Source of the DNA: Litsea cubeba
Lineage: Eukaryota; Streptophyta; Magnoliopsida; Laurales; Lauraceae
Assembly (NCBI GenBank): GCA_012931725.1
Contig: CM022946.1
Coordinates: 51,645,196 to 51,709,195, forward strand
Direction: 5' to 3'
DNA length: 64,000 nucleotides
Below, one piece after another: positions 21,961-32,926 of the stretch (the first letter of the stretch is position 1; every line of letters begins with the position of its first letter). Both the position numbers and the translations under genes were made by a program. The notes beneath the pieces were generated by a model. That model was given only the letters and a program-made list of their open reading frames with translations, had not been told where the DNA came from and ran no database searches.

Positions 21961-23708
21961 AAATCTAGATCTATTAGGGTTTGAATTTAAATTAATTTTA
22001 TGTAAGCGGATGTACTGCATCTTTTCAAAACCAAACCCAAAGATTTTTGATGCAGGCCTAGAACCCTAACCCATGTGGGTCGACCTAGCACGTCAGAGGA
22101 CCCAGCCCGCAGGCCCAACAAGACAAGTAGTTAATTGTGGGAAATTAAGTTATTCAGGAGTATTATTAAGTTGCTGATTTATTTTGGAAAGTCTTTAAGT
22201 TATGAAATTTTATTAGGATTGCCATTATATGTATTTATATTTTATTTTAACAGTTGTTTAGGAAAGTCTTAAGAGTTCGAGTAAGAGAGGAATGATTATA
22301 TTCATGTATATAAGAGTCCCCATTGTAATTGCATATGCTCAGTACAATTAATTAAAGATTTCTCTGAGGTTTCTCTCAATTATGATGTGTTTTATGGTCT
22401 TGGGTGTGCCTTAGTGGCTGAATCCATTTTTGGATTCGATCAATCCCATTGGAGATTGGTTTGTTTTTCCAATCGAGACTGAAGGCTGTGTCAATGTTCC
22501 ATAGTATAAGGAAATCAAAACAGCAAATAAAACAAAATTGAAAATAGTGGAGGCAACTAATACAACAAGCCAACACAGAAAACCCTATAATGCCTAGATA
22601 CTGAGAGAAGAGCAAGACCTATAAGGATTTCAAATGAAGCCATCAGAAATACTATGTATGAATGTTGACTACTTAAGAACAAAGTCTTAAACATGCATAG
22701 GCCAAAAATCACAATGCACAGCCAATCCCACACAGACTCAGACACCCCAGAATAGCAAACAACGATGATGTCAACAAACGCTTATGCAAAGATTTTCTCC
22801 AATATTGATTGATGGTGAAGCCTTTTACACTTAGAATGGATTCTCTTCTTAATCAATGAGCAATTTTCCGACTATTTTCGGACCCAATGCTCAAATGGCT
22901 CAGTATGATACCCATCTCTAGGCACTCATGTAATATCAAGAGCTGAACCGGACCAATACACTGTACTGCAGCTGATGTAATTCAATTGCTAGTTTTAAGA
23001 GAGTGGAGAAAATCGGAGAAATGGGTTTTGATGAATCCATTGAAAATCGCGTTTGGGGTTCCCGAATTTTCCATCAGCCACTGGTAATTCTTGATAAAAT
23101 CAATAAGGTAGAGATACCCACCAGCTCCATTACAGTGTATTGCAGCTAATATACTTCAATGACGGAGAAGTAAACTGATTTTTGCAGCTAATATACTTCA
23201 ATGACGGAGAAGTAAACTGAGTTTGAAAGGTTGGAGAAATATGGGGAAGGAATTCATTGCATATTGCATTTGGGGGTATCTAATTTTCGATCAGCTACTG
23301 TTGTTATTGACAAAATCAATGGGAGAGAGTGGGGGAGATAATTTACCAGGTGGTAAAGAGCTTGAGGAACTGGGCAATGGCGAAAGCGAGGAAAGCAGAG
23401 AGAAGAGGAAGATTGGTGCCAATGGAAGAAGATGAAAGGAGAGATGGAGTCGAACGAGAGGAAGACACATCTGCTATTGTAAACACCTCATCCATCGCTC
23501 ATCTCTCTCGCTCTCACTCTCTCTCCCTCTCCCGTTGTTTTCAAAATACAAAAAATTTTGAGTTTTGGTAAAGAATCTACTCTACCAACGAGAGGCGAAA
23601 GGTATTTTATTGAGAGTAGGAAAAGTCGTATGCTCGCACGTTGGACAAGGTAGCAATTGTATTATGGGATTTTTTTTAGGAGCTGTGTAAAATGGAGGGA
23701 TTTAAAAA
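21961..23708. other. No gene recognised
   Basis: An AT-rich stretch. A TATA-like 'tatataagag' near 22307 within LTR-looking sequence (about 22050-22400) may be an LTR remnant. A 37-bp word is repeated at 23142-23178 and 23184-23220, and the surrounding 22950-23090 and 23130-23300 are diverged copies of each other. CT microsatellite at about 23505-23535. No supported ORF. Confidence 0.6.
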
Positions 23709-24210
23709 GAGTCCTGCTATTGGCACACACAATTTATCTTTTCCCACACAATTCCTCTCCACACACATTACTAAAATTTAAAAATGAATGTATTTCTTTC
23801 CACACACATCAAAAGTTCCTAAACTGCCCTTATCTTCATTCCCCTCTTTTTTCTTCCTACACACCTCTTCTTCATGTTCTTCCCACACACAAACCAAAAG
23901 TGACTTCCACTCCACCGACTGGATCATCATTTTCCGGCGATTCTCCGGCGTGCCACCGCCGTTCCTATTCCTCTAGACATCCTTCTCTTCCAAAGGTAAA
24001 TGGATCCTTCCAACATTACCATTTCTTCTTCTTTCCTATCTATTCTTTACCATTTCTTTCCATCTTAGATTACCTAGTTTTCCATGAAAACTTGTTATTA
24101 GGATAGATTTTCATTCAATGTAAGTTTTGACAAACAATGTTACTGTTTTCTAATATTTTTGGGTTGCATTTGATCCACCATCGTCGCGGTTTTAGGTTCA
24201 TAAATCGCGA

Positions 24211-24372
24211 CTGTTCGGCTCTGGTTGACTGAACGGGTTGCAAATGTTCGGACATTAACTTCCGAACAAATTGGTTTTGTTCGGACCTAAGTGTCTGAAC
24301 ATATTACTTTTGTTCGGACACTCAGGTCCGAACAAAAGTAATATGTTCGGACACTCAGGTCCGAACATATAG
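24211..24372. repeat. Left subterminal TGTTCGG/CCGAACA motif array
   Basis: About eight copies of TGTTCGGAC or its complement in both orientations, forming palindromic pairs such as TGTTCGGACACTCAGGTCCG followed by AACA. They lie inside the left end of the PMD element just before its first ATG (24417). A counterpart array lies at 26093-26265. Confidence 0.8.
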
Positions 24373-24416
24373 AGATCTAGCAGTCAAATAAAATTTTTTT
24401 CTTTCGTATTTTAGAA

Positions 24417-25533
24417 ATGGACCGGCCAAGCTCTTCTAGGGTGCGACCTACTGCTTCAAATAGGAAGCGACGTAAGATAGTAGAAGAGGTTGTGGAAGAC
24501 CCAGAGGTATCTGAGGAAGAGGAAGAACAACAACAAGAGATGGAAGATCAACTAGCCCTGGGGCCACAAGATAGGTCATTATTGACCAGCTTTGATACAC
24601 ATACAGCTGGGTACATTTGAATTGGACAGGTGTGTTTCACTTGTTTCATATGAAAGTTTTATTCATTTGTTAATTTATTTAATTATGTATTAATGGTTGA
24701 ATGCAGGATCGAGGCCCACTGAAATGTCTAAGTCATAGACAGAAAGTGCCTTTGTGGCAACTGAATGAGTCTGACAGGTTTAGAGATTTAGTCTCGAGGT
24801 CCAGATTGGCTCCATTAGTGACTGCATCTTACCACTCCGTCAATAAGTTTACTGTATCTGGTTTTGTAGAAAGGTGGCAACCTGAGACGAACACCTTTCA
24901 TATGCCTTTTGGTGAGATGACCATCACCTTAGATGATGTTCCATCTATCCTAGGCATCCCAGTGATTGGGCGGACGGTTTCTTATAATGAAAGAATGTCA
25001 TATGAAGAAGCTCAAGCACTCCTTGTTGATGCACTAGGAGTAGAACCGGTAGAAGCACATGATGAGCTGATACAAGTGCGGGCCCAATCAGTCAGATTGG
25101 AGTGGTTACAGGAAAGGTTTTCCAGTTTGTCTGACGATGATGGGGACAAGATGATAGACTCTGCAGTAAGAGCTTGCCTTCTGTACTTATTGGGTTGTAC
25201 CTTGTTTACTGAAAGAGTGGCACACGGGTGCCGATCAGTTTCCTTACAAAACTCGTGGATGTAGAGGCCATACGTTCATACGCATGGGGTGTTGCTGCAC
25301 TAGTATACCTATACAGGCAGTTGGGGTTAGCAACCAGGCATGAAGTGAAACAAATAGCCGGCTATTTGACTCTACTAGAAGCTTGGGTGTACGAACATTT
25401 CAAAAGTTTGGCTCCGACTCCAAACTTACTCTATCAAAACATTCAGCCTCAGGTCCATCGTTGGTTTCCTCGTAGAGAGTCTGCTCCTTTACAAAGCATA
25501 CGAGAGAGAATTGATGTCATGAGTGCTGATCAG
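24417..25533 (+). pseudogene. Plant mobile domain (PMD/MAIN-like) gene
   Basis: A two-exon plus-strand gene, broken. Exon 1, 24417-24629: basic then glutamate-rich N-terminus, ending HTAGYI with an in-frame TGA at 24618-24620. Intron 24630-24706, GT-AG, phase 0. Exon 2, from 24707: the aminotransferase-like PMD with RWQPETNTFHMPFGEMTITL and LGIPVIG (about 24875-24970), then after a one-base loss near 25210 the frame resumes with VPISFLTKLV, YAWGVAALVYLYRQL and HRWFPR. It ends at a GT donor at 25534; the remaining exons are absent. PMD proteins of the MAIN/MAIL1 type act in silencing in Arabidopsis, and PMDs are also carried by transposons; its lodging inside TIRs argues for the second class here. 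Confidence 0.8.
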
Positions 25534-25589
25534 GTAATTAACTTGACGTTTCTTTTAAATAGTGTATCGGATTAACTTTTTATTTTCTA

Positions 25590-26415
25590 TTATCTAAATA
25601 TTCCGCGGCCGAATGGTTATGCACACCACATATGACCTCCAACATCCAATCATCATTTGAGTCTAACTTTTTACCCTTTAGTGCGAAAGGACATCCACAT
25701 TTCTTTGAACCGGTTTGTTTGATCCTCTTTCACTTTTGGCACCCTTCTTGTTTATGTTGTCCACTTCTCTCGCAAGCAAGGAGTACTCTAGCTTTGACAC
25801 CCACTCGAGCTGCATTTGAAACCTTTATCACAATAACAAACCCATTTTTCCTTCCTACTCCACGAGCCCAACTAATCAACGAATCGCGGTTGTGAAATAT
25901 CTATAATAAATAAACAAATTAAATACGAATTTAGTAATAAGTAAATGTAATTTGAGTAACAAATTCACAGTTGGTCTTACCTCTTGAGTTATAAACTCAC
26001 TGGTATAATCCATGACAAAGTCCGATACAACCTGACTTTCTTGCGTAGAGACCTGCATAATGTATTAATTTAATATCACTATCCGAATATTTACTCCCGA
26101 ACATATAGCATATGTACGGACTCTCAGGACCGAACATATGCTATATGTTCGGAAGTGTAAAATTGAACATATAGTATATGTTCGGATGTATATGTCCGAA
26201 CATATGTCATATGCTTGGTCCTGTACTTCCGAACATATGGTATATGTTCGGTTCTGAAATACCATACATATCGGGAGGTACGAAGTTTCAGGCGATATGA
26301 AAATTTTACAAAAGATATAAAAATGAGAAAAAATACCAATGAAACATACCTTTCCACTACTGCTTTGATTAAAAGGCACCATTTGATTGTTGTTTTCGTC
26401 CATCTCTTCCTTCAT
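25590..26415 (-). pseudogene. FAR1/MULE-type transposase, 5' exons only
   Basis: A minus-strand gene model with exons 26415-26350, 26052-25981 and from 25900 to about 25590, separated by GT-AG phase-0 introns (26349-26053 and 25980-25901). Exon 3 reads SLISWARGVGRKNGFVIVI, then ACERSGQHK, KKCGCPFALKGKK and VICGVHNH: the FAR1 DNA-binding (WRKY-GCM1-like zinc) domain at the N-terminus of many plant MULE transposases, with C and H ligands kept. A TGA at 25730-25732 interrupts it. The catalytic DDE and SWIM parts are missing; the gene ends against the PMD gene, as if an internal deletion fused two convergent genes. Intron 1 contains the right-hand motif array. Confidence 0.7.
26093..26265. repeat. 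Right subterminal TGTTCGG/CCGAACA motif array
   Basis: About ten half-sites of the form ATGTTCGG or CCGAACAT in alternating orientation, within the first intron of the transposase remnant. Example: GACCGAACATATGCTATATG followed by TTCGG, a near-perfect palindrome. It mirrors the array at 24211-24372 near the other end of the element. Confidence 0.8.
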
Positions 26416-26756
26416 TGCACAATCAAATGGAGGAATGTGAATGAAAGATGAGTTGCAAAGGAAGATGAAGGAAGTGGAGAGTGAGATAGGATGCCCAGAA
26501 AAAGAAAATGCAAGTGAGTGAGGATGAGTTGCCCAAGGAAGATGCAGGAAGTGGAGAGTGAGAAGTGGAGAGTGAGGTGAGAGAAGCTCTTTAGAGAAGA
26601 AGAATGGAGATTGTGTGTGGAAATAAAATCTGATTTGAGTTTTTGTTGGATAATGGCTATTTTAGTCATTTCATAAAGGGGTAAAAATGTAATAAGAAAA
26701 AAGAAAAAAATCCTTGTGTTTGAAAAGAAAATTTTTGTGTGCCAATAGCAGGACTC

Positions 26757-26925
26757 TATAAAAAAGGGAAACGGATCACTTATCTCGTCCAAATAGGGCT
26801 CCGGGTCGCCACATGCAGGGGCAGAGGGGGGCGAAGGAAAGAGAAACCCACACATGTCATCCCCTGATTCGTCCAAACAGGGCTCCCCTGTTTGGAAGAA
26901 ATAGGGGATTCGGATCCTTTAAAAA
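26757..26925. other. Short spacer between two TIR elements
   Basis: Holds two diverged copies of a word like CGTCCAAACAGGGCTCC (about 26787-26804 and 26869-26886), the second part of the palindrome AAACAGGGCTCCCCTGTTT. Nothing coding. Confidence 0.5.
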
Positions 26926-27099
26926 GGGAACTCCTGTTGACACAACTCCACTTGCTCATTCCACATCCCTCTTTTTCAAAAGCTTATCACCCTATGGAAA
27001 ATTCTCAAACTACCCCTCTTCCTCTCCTTTCCTTTTCCTCCCTCTCCTTGCTCGCGGCCCACCTCCACCCGCACCCTTTCCCTCTCCTTGCTCGCCGCC

Positions 27100-30000
27100 T
27101 GTCACGCCCCCAAACCCAGACCCTGCAGCTGCCCGACCTTGGGGAGCGTGAACTTGATTTAAGTGATAGAATTATATTTCTCCCAAGATCCGCATGTGTG
27201 AGGATCACAGATTCCAACACACTTTCAATATTTTGCAGAAGCTTTCGTGGCGTTGCGACCCCAGAGTCCGTGGCCATCGGATTTTCGTGTCGTACTCAAC
27301 CGCTAGCATATGAATCATATCAGACTGGAATAAACCATCACAATAAATTACAGAGCTAACAGTAACAGGATATTACATTCCCATATAGGTTCCAGTTACA
27401 AATATCAAAGTGAATTAATTAAAATCCCAAGAAAAGGCTAATTGAAGCCATACAATAAGAAGCTAATAACCACTACCCCACATGTGACATAGCTCCGATG
27501 TCAAACTTAATGTCTACATGACATAGCCGACAAAACAACCTGCAGACTCATGACTCCATAGCCAACACATGCACTTAGCTCGGCAAGAAGTCTGGACCTG
27601 AGTACCAAAATAGTGGGTCAGACATGACGGTGTGACAGGTGGGTGAAAGGATATAAACAATATGCTGAAGAATAAAACAAGTGATAAATCATGTTATTTG
27701 ATCGAAAGCTGCACATAATTAAAATGTGTGGAAAATCATGGATATCTGAAAAAATCCTGTATTCATATAAAACGGGTGTAAAACATGAATATTTGACAAA
27801 GCATGTATTCTTTAAAACATTTATAAAGCATGGATATTTGATAAATTGGGAATTCCTCACATTGCAAACCCAGTCCGTATGCGGACCCTACAAATGCCCT
27901 TCTTCAGGGGAGCCACAATCGTGAGGACGGGAGGCAACCACATCAAGCTAAATCCTCTATCACTAACGTGATGAGAGTATATCGTGGCGGGACCGCGGTA
28001 GCGAATCGGGTATCAAGACAAGACAAGATCCAACTGCAGCTGGCGGGAACGGGCGGGAGAACTTCCAAGTCGGTGGATTAAGCCGACAAGGTCGTCCAAG
28101 CTTAGTGGTGCCGACATATAGGTCATATACAAGAAATTAGGACAAGTACATCTATCGATATGAAGTAAAGCACATACACTAGTGGGGCGGGGTGCCCATA
28201 GGCACAAATAACACATCTGTATCGGGTCATCCATAAACGGGGCTAGCAAAATGCTAAGAATGCAAGTTCGGTATTTTTCGGGGCATGACTAGTCATGTAG
28301 TATGAATTTCGGGAAGTACACATAAAATCGGGTAAAAATAGAACATAGATGGATTTCCATAAATTTCTGGACCAAGCATTTAGGGTTCAAGATTAAATAA
28401 GTGTGGATAAGGTTCCCGTATGTCGATTTTGATATTGGCTTGGTACTCCATAAGATTAGAGACATTCTGAGCTCCTCATACACATTAACAAGTCAAAAAC
28501 CCTCAATAAATCTTCGTGATGGGGTTTCTTTTTCAACCGGGGTCCTTACATCATCTCCTAAGTCTCACCATCGCATTTGGGCCCCAAAACAGACCTCTCC
28601 CAAGCATTTATAGCTCAGTCCCATGCTTTTAAAACAGCCCAAGGTCCATAGTACAAATGGCTCGAGCGGACCCGAAGTACGCTTGAGCCATGGGCTCTCT
28701 GGAAGGTGTTCGTTCGAGCGAACTGGGCTCTAGCTTGTTTGGCTCGAGCAACCAAAAGGTTGGCTCTAACCAACTGGGCTCCGTCTGGGGTTCGCTCGAG
28801 CAAACTGTCAAGCTCGCTCGAACAAACTATCACAGAAACCTGTTTCTGATATATTTCGGCCTCTTTTTTTCCTCTTCTTGCAAGCCTCTTTGAACCACTG
28901 ATTTGTCACAAATTTAGGGGTCTCTTTGCCTTCTCCAAACACCATTTATTCATCCATTATACACTCCACATAATAGATCAAATCTCCTTCATTACAACCC
29001 CATTCAATACAAGAGAAAACCCATCATTCATATAATCCATATGTAACATAAAACAAGTTTGAACAAGATCAAATACCTACATTTTCAAGAGATTAAGCAA
29101 GAGGGGAAAATACCCATCAATATGCACATTTTCTAAATCAACAAAACCATAGTGAGAAGCATAAATAGAAACAAGTATTAAAACACCATGAGTAAGTATT
29201 GAAATCCATATCTTCTGATAAAACATGTTAGCATTCAAAACCATCCAGCCTCCACTTGCCTTGGGTTCCAATTAGCTAATCAAGTTCCCCAAAATACTCT
29301 CAAGCAACACCTACAAGCATAACCAAAAATCCCCCAAAAACAAACCCATTTAGAACCCTACAAATGGCAAATCAAGAAAGACAAGGAATGGGTTCAAACA
29401 AGTCTAAGAAATAGGACCTAAAGGGTTGCCATTGCTCAACAATAGAAGATGGAAAGGAGTCCTTACCTCTAAGGCCATCAACCAACAAGAAGGAGCTTGG
29501 AATAGGGGCTGCCCAGCTGAGATTTTATCGATAATGGTGTCCATGGGAAGCTAGAAGGATGGAGAAGAAGAATTTGAGCTCCAATCTCAATTTGACAAGA
29601 GCTTGAGATGGATTAAAGAGGAAGAAGCAAGAAGAAGAAGGGAAGAAAACCCTAGACTGGTTGTTGCAGCCACTCCACCACGTTTTGGAGCAAGAAGAAG
29701 AAAATGAAGGTGGGTTCTCTTTATATAGAGAATGGAGGTGGGTCCCACAACTTAAAATGTTTGCCGGGCTAAAAACATGGATTTCCGGGCATCAAATTAG
29801 CTCGACGGAGAAGAGAAAGTTGTTCTTCATAAAATCTAATTTCCAAAAAGTATATATTTCAAGGGTTTTGTAGACATCAAAACTTGGGTCCATATTTTAT
29901 GTAAAAAGACTGATTTTGCACCTAGGGCTGGAAAAACTGATTTTTGGAGCTTCGAATGGGTATGAAGTGAACATGAAAGTTGTAGGAAACGACGAGATTA

Positions 30001-30240
30001 GTCAAACGAAGCCGAGATGAGAATTTTTGGGAATCACCAAGAACCTCCCCATGATGACCACGCAAAACAAATAGGACCCTACAGTCACTGTCTAGGTTCA
30101 CTGGCTCTCAAAACTTCCCAAAGCTAATGAAAAGTCATTCTAACTCACAAACTCAACCGAACAACTACCAGTCCCACTTAGAAAACTAATTCACAAATAA
30201 ATCAACACTAATCTTGGAAATTAGGGGTCGGGGTCTCACA
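27100..30240 (+). mobile_element. Solo LTR, TGTCACGCCC...GGGTCTCACA
   Basis: A 3141-bp non-coding block from TGTCACGCCCCC to GGGGTCTCACA that interrupts the left arm of a foldback element. The end type matches the blocks at 34243-37318 (TGTCACG...CTTACA) and 18852-19250. Expected 5-bp duplications do not match (CCGCC at left, TAGCC at right), so the flanks have mutated or the block arose by recombination between two insertions. Long LTRs with such ends suggest a chromovirus family; not proven. Confidence 0.6.
28660..28830. repeat. Palindromic TTCGCTCGAGC motif cluster in solo LTR
   Basis: Several copies of words such as GTTCGCTCGAGCAAAC, GTTCGAGCGAAC and GCTCGCTCGAACAAAC within 170 bp, about 1.6 kb from the LTR start. 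A similar cluster built on TTCGGTCGACCGAA occurs at the same relative place in the LTR at 34243-37318. Confidence 0.6.
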
Positions 30241-30822
30241 TAGCCCCCCTCCGCCCGCGCTCGACCCTCTCCCTCTCCTTCTCCCTCTTTCTCTCACCCT
30301 TTCCCCCTATCCTACTCCTTCTCCCTATCTCTCGTCCTCTCCTACTCCCTACTTGTTGTCCCTCTCCCTCCCTCTCTCCCTCTCCCTGTCGTTCGGCCAC
30401 TCAGGGCCGAACAAATGAGTATATTGTTCGGTCCTCAATAGGGAGAAGGAGGGAGAGGGAGAGAGACACGGAGAAGGAGAGGGAAAGGGTTGGGCACGAG
30501 CGGAGGTGGGTGCGAGCAGGGAGAGGGAGAGAGACAGGAAGAAGGAGAGGGACAGGGCGTGGGCGGAGGTGGGCGTCAAGCAGGGAGAGGGAGAGAGACA
30601 TGGAGAAGGAGAGGGAGAGAAACAGGGAGAAGGTGAGGGTGAGAGAGAGAAAGAGGGAGAGGGAGAGGAGGTGGGCATCGGGCGGAGGTGGGCGCCAAGC
30701 AGCGAGAAGGAATGGGAGAGGGGTAGTTTTGAGATTTCCTACAACGGTGCCAAGGTTTTGAAAAAAAAAAGGATGTGGAATGAGCAAGTTGAGCTTTGGC
30801 AATAGCAGCTCCCTTTAAAAAA

Positions 30823-31304
30823 GGGAAAATCCAAAAAAAGGCCTGCCTTATTTCAAAAAAGACCACAAGTTTCAAAAAAATTTAAATTAGTCCCTAAGTT
30901 TTTTTAGGAAGTTTTCAATTAAGGACATCCATCCATTTGAAGTTATTTTCTAGTAACTATTTTCCCTTTTTTTTTATAAATATACTTGAATTACCCTTTA
31001 TTGAAATAAAACTCTCCTTCACTTCTTCTATACATTTCCTTCTCCGTCGTCTTCATGGTGATCAAGGACAACCAATATTGGTTGCATGTAGTGGTTGCGG
31101 AAACCATGTCATGGTTTTAAATGAAAGGTAATTTGGGTCCTTTCAAAATATTGAGGGAAGAAGTCGCCTGAAAATACCTTTAAATGGCAGGATGTCCTTA
31201 ATTGAAAACTTACTGGAAAAATCTAGGACTAATTTGAAAAGTTTTGAAATTTGTGTCCTTCCTTGAAATAAGGCAAAAACTTAAGGCCTTATTTGAAAAT
31301 CTCC
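30823..31304. mobile_element. MITE with long inverted repeats
   Basis: A roughly 480-bp block whose left 150 bp (from GGGAAAATCC, through CCTTATTTC and AGTTTTCAATTAAGGACATCC) matches the reverse complement of its right 150 bp. The middle is not coding. No clear target duplication was found because the left edge abuts the foldback element, so the edges are uncertain by some bases. Confidence 0.65.
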
Positions 31305-32926
31305 TTTGCTGAAAAAGGCCCTAAATCTTGATGAAACTTATTGATTGAGAAAGACATTAAAACATCGAATTAAGGTGTCATATGCAGCCAAAAGACCATT
31401 TGGCCAATTGATCGTGCGATCTTCAAACTAATTAATCGCCAGTGCATGGCTACCTTTTTGAGACAGTGGCAAATAGGGGTTGAACCCACGAGGAGCGAAT
31501 TAAGATAACTACTTAACTAAGGAAACTGAAGTAGTAAAGAAGATGCAATTGAGAGTATGAAAAGCAAGCAACTACTAATAAAAGCAAGCAATTAATGAAA
31601 ATAAACAGTACCAATTAATGAAATCAAGGCATAGGAATCCACTGAGCATTTAACACTCTTTTTAATCAAGAAAACCCTAACTTGTTCCAATTCTTTGTTT
31701 CAAATCAATGAATTTTGATCTGGATGATTTAACCTTGAAATCCTCTTTCTCTTTTTAGAGAAATCTTTTTATCAAATAATAATTTCAAAAGCTAAGACCT
31801 CCTTCACTTCATAAAAGAACTAAAGCCATTTAAGCATTACCCATCAAACGTCAGCATAACACATCAAAGAAATCTAAGTCCTAAGCATGGCTTATCAAAC
31901 ATAAGCATGGATAATGAAAAACAAGATTTTAATTTTTAGAAATCAAATACGGAAGTTGCACTCCCGGCACGATGACAAATTTACTAAAGATTCAAGCATA
32001 AACATATAGAAATAGAAAAAAAGATTAACTTCAATAATAGGGGAAGAATACTTAGCTTCATCCAAGCCTCGATCAGTAAGTTTAACCAGCCATTGCAAAG
32101 AAGAACTACTTATATGTCATTAAGATAGTCTTCATTACAATCTTCTCTATCCTTAATTAGTTTTACTTGGACATGGTCCAAAGCTACCTTTAAAAAAATT
32201 AAAAAGTTGAGAACTAGAACTAGAGAATCCTAGAACTGGAAGGAGGGGAAGAAAAGAAGAGGGAAGAGAAGAGAGATGACTAGGACATCCAAGCCTTGCT
32301 TGGCTAAGCATGGGACGTCCCATAGGGGGGCCTGTTTAAAGTTTTTGTGCCTCATTTTGGCTTGAGTTGTTTCCTTCTTGGACTCCTCTTGGCTTACCTT
32401 ACATCCAAGCAATCCTCCTATCATGGCAATTATTTGAATTTGAAATGATCTCTTGCCAATCTTAACCTCTTGTTGTGCAAATCTTTGTATGTGTGGGTCC
32501 CTCTCCATCTGCACAATTGTCATCCTGAGCAAAAGTTTCAGTACTAAATTCCAAATGCGTTATCTCCCTCATCTCAACTCTGATTGATGCAATCTTGGGC
32601 TCTACGAATATAGATATATACTCAAAAAGATCTTTCCAAAGGTAGGTAGATTGCACTGATCCGACACTCAGTTTGAAAGTTGTGGTCGTTACAAGTTGTT
32701 GCCCCGGAAAAAAAAGGGAATAATTATGCAACACTTTAAGCTTCCATGTGGTACCCATCTTGGATGTCCAACATGCTTTGAATCTTTGGCTTCTTTATCT
32801 TCTTTTCTCTTTGGCTTGATCTCCTTCTCAATCTTCACAAGCTTGGATTTTCTTTCAAATCTCTTTGGAGTGTTTTCTATCTTCCTATTGGTTTAAACTC
32901 TATCCCCACAATGTTTGATTTGTTTC
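31305..32926. other. No gene recognised
   Basis: AT-rich sequence. The first 100 bp (31325-31415) is inversely similar to 39925-40010 on the far side of the nested LTR block. Around 31480-31620 the sequence resembles non-coding retroelement sequence ('gttgaacccacgagg'), but I cannot assign it. Minus-strand ORFs near 32230-32760 have no recognisable motif. Confidence 0.5.

Larger units (their letters stand above)
23709..26756. mobile_element. TIR element carrying PMD gene and transposase remnant
   Basis: A 3048-bp element bounded by inverted repeats: left GAGTCCTGCTATTGGCACAC, and the same read on the other strand at the right end, with pairing continuing to about 45 bp. The flanks TTTAAAAA (23701-23708) and TATAAAAA (26757-26764) look like an 8-9-bp target duplication with one change. 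Inside are a plus-strand PMD gene and a minus-strand FAR1/MULE-type transposase N-terminus, facing each other, plus motif arrays near both ends. The transposase family and AT-rich target suggest a Mutator-like element, probably an internal-deletion derivative. Confidence 0.8.
26926..30813. mobile_element. Foldback TIR element, split by a solo LTR
   Basis: Left end GGGAACTCCTGTTG and, read in reverse at the right end, GGGAGCTGCTATTGCC, with inverted similarity continuing past ACTTGCTCATTCCACATCC and a CT/GA-rich arm of some 300 bp on each side. Flanked by TTTAAAAA on both sides (26918-26925 and 30814-30821). Without the solo LTR at 27100-30240 the element is about 0.75 kb. The centre (30391-30431) carries GTTCGGCC/GGCCGAAC and CCGAACAA/TTGTTCGG pairs, the motif of the neighbouring PMD element. 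No coding capacity: arginine/glutamate or serine/proline ORFs here are GA/CT-tract artefacts. Confidence 0.7.

Noticed and set aside
24417..25533. PMD gene as a host MAIN/MAIL1 gene
   Set aside because: It lies inside terminal inverted repeats, is truncated, and has a stop and a frameshift.
30349..30875. Ser/Pro/Leu-rich and Arg/Glu/Gly-rich ORFs
   Set aside because: Products of CT- and GA-rich foldback arms; no domain, readable on both strands.
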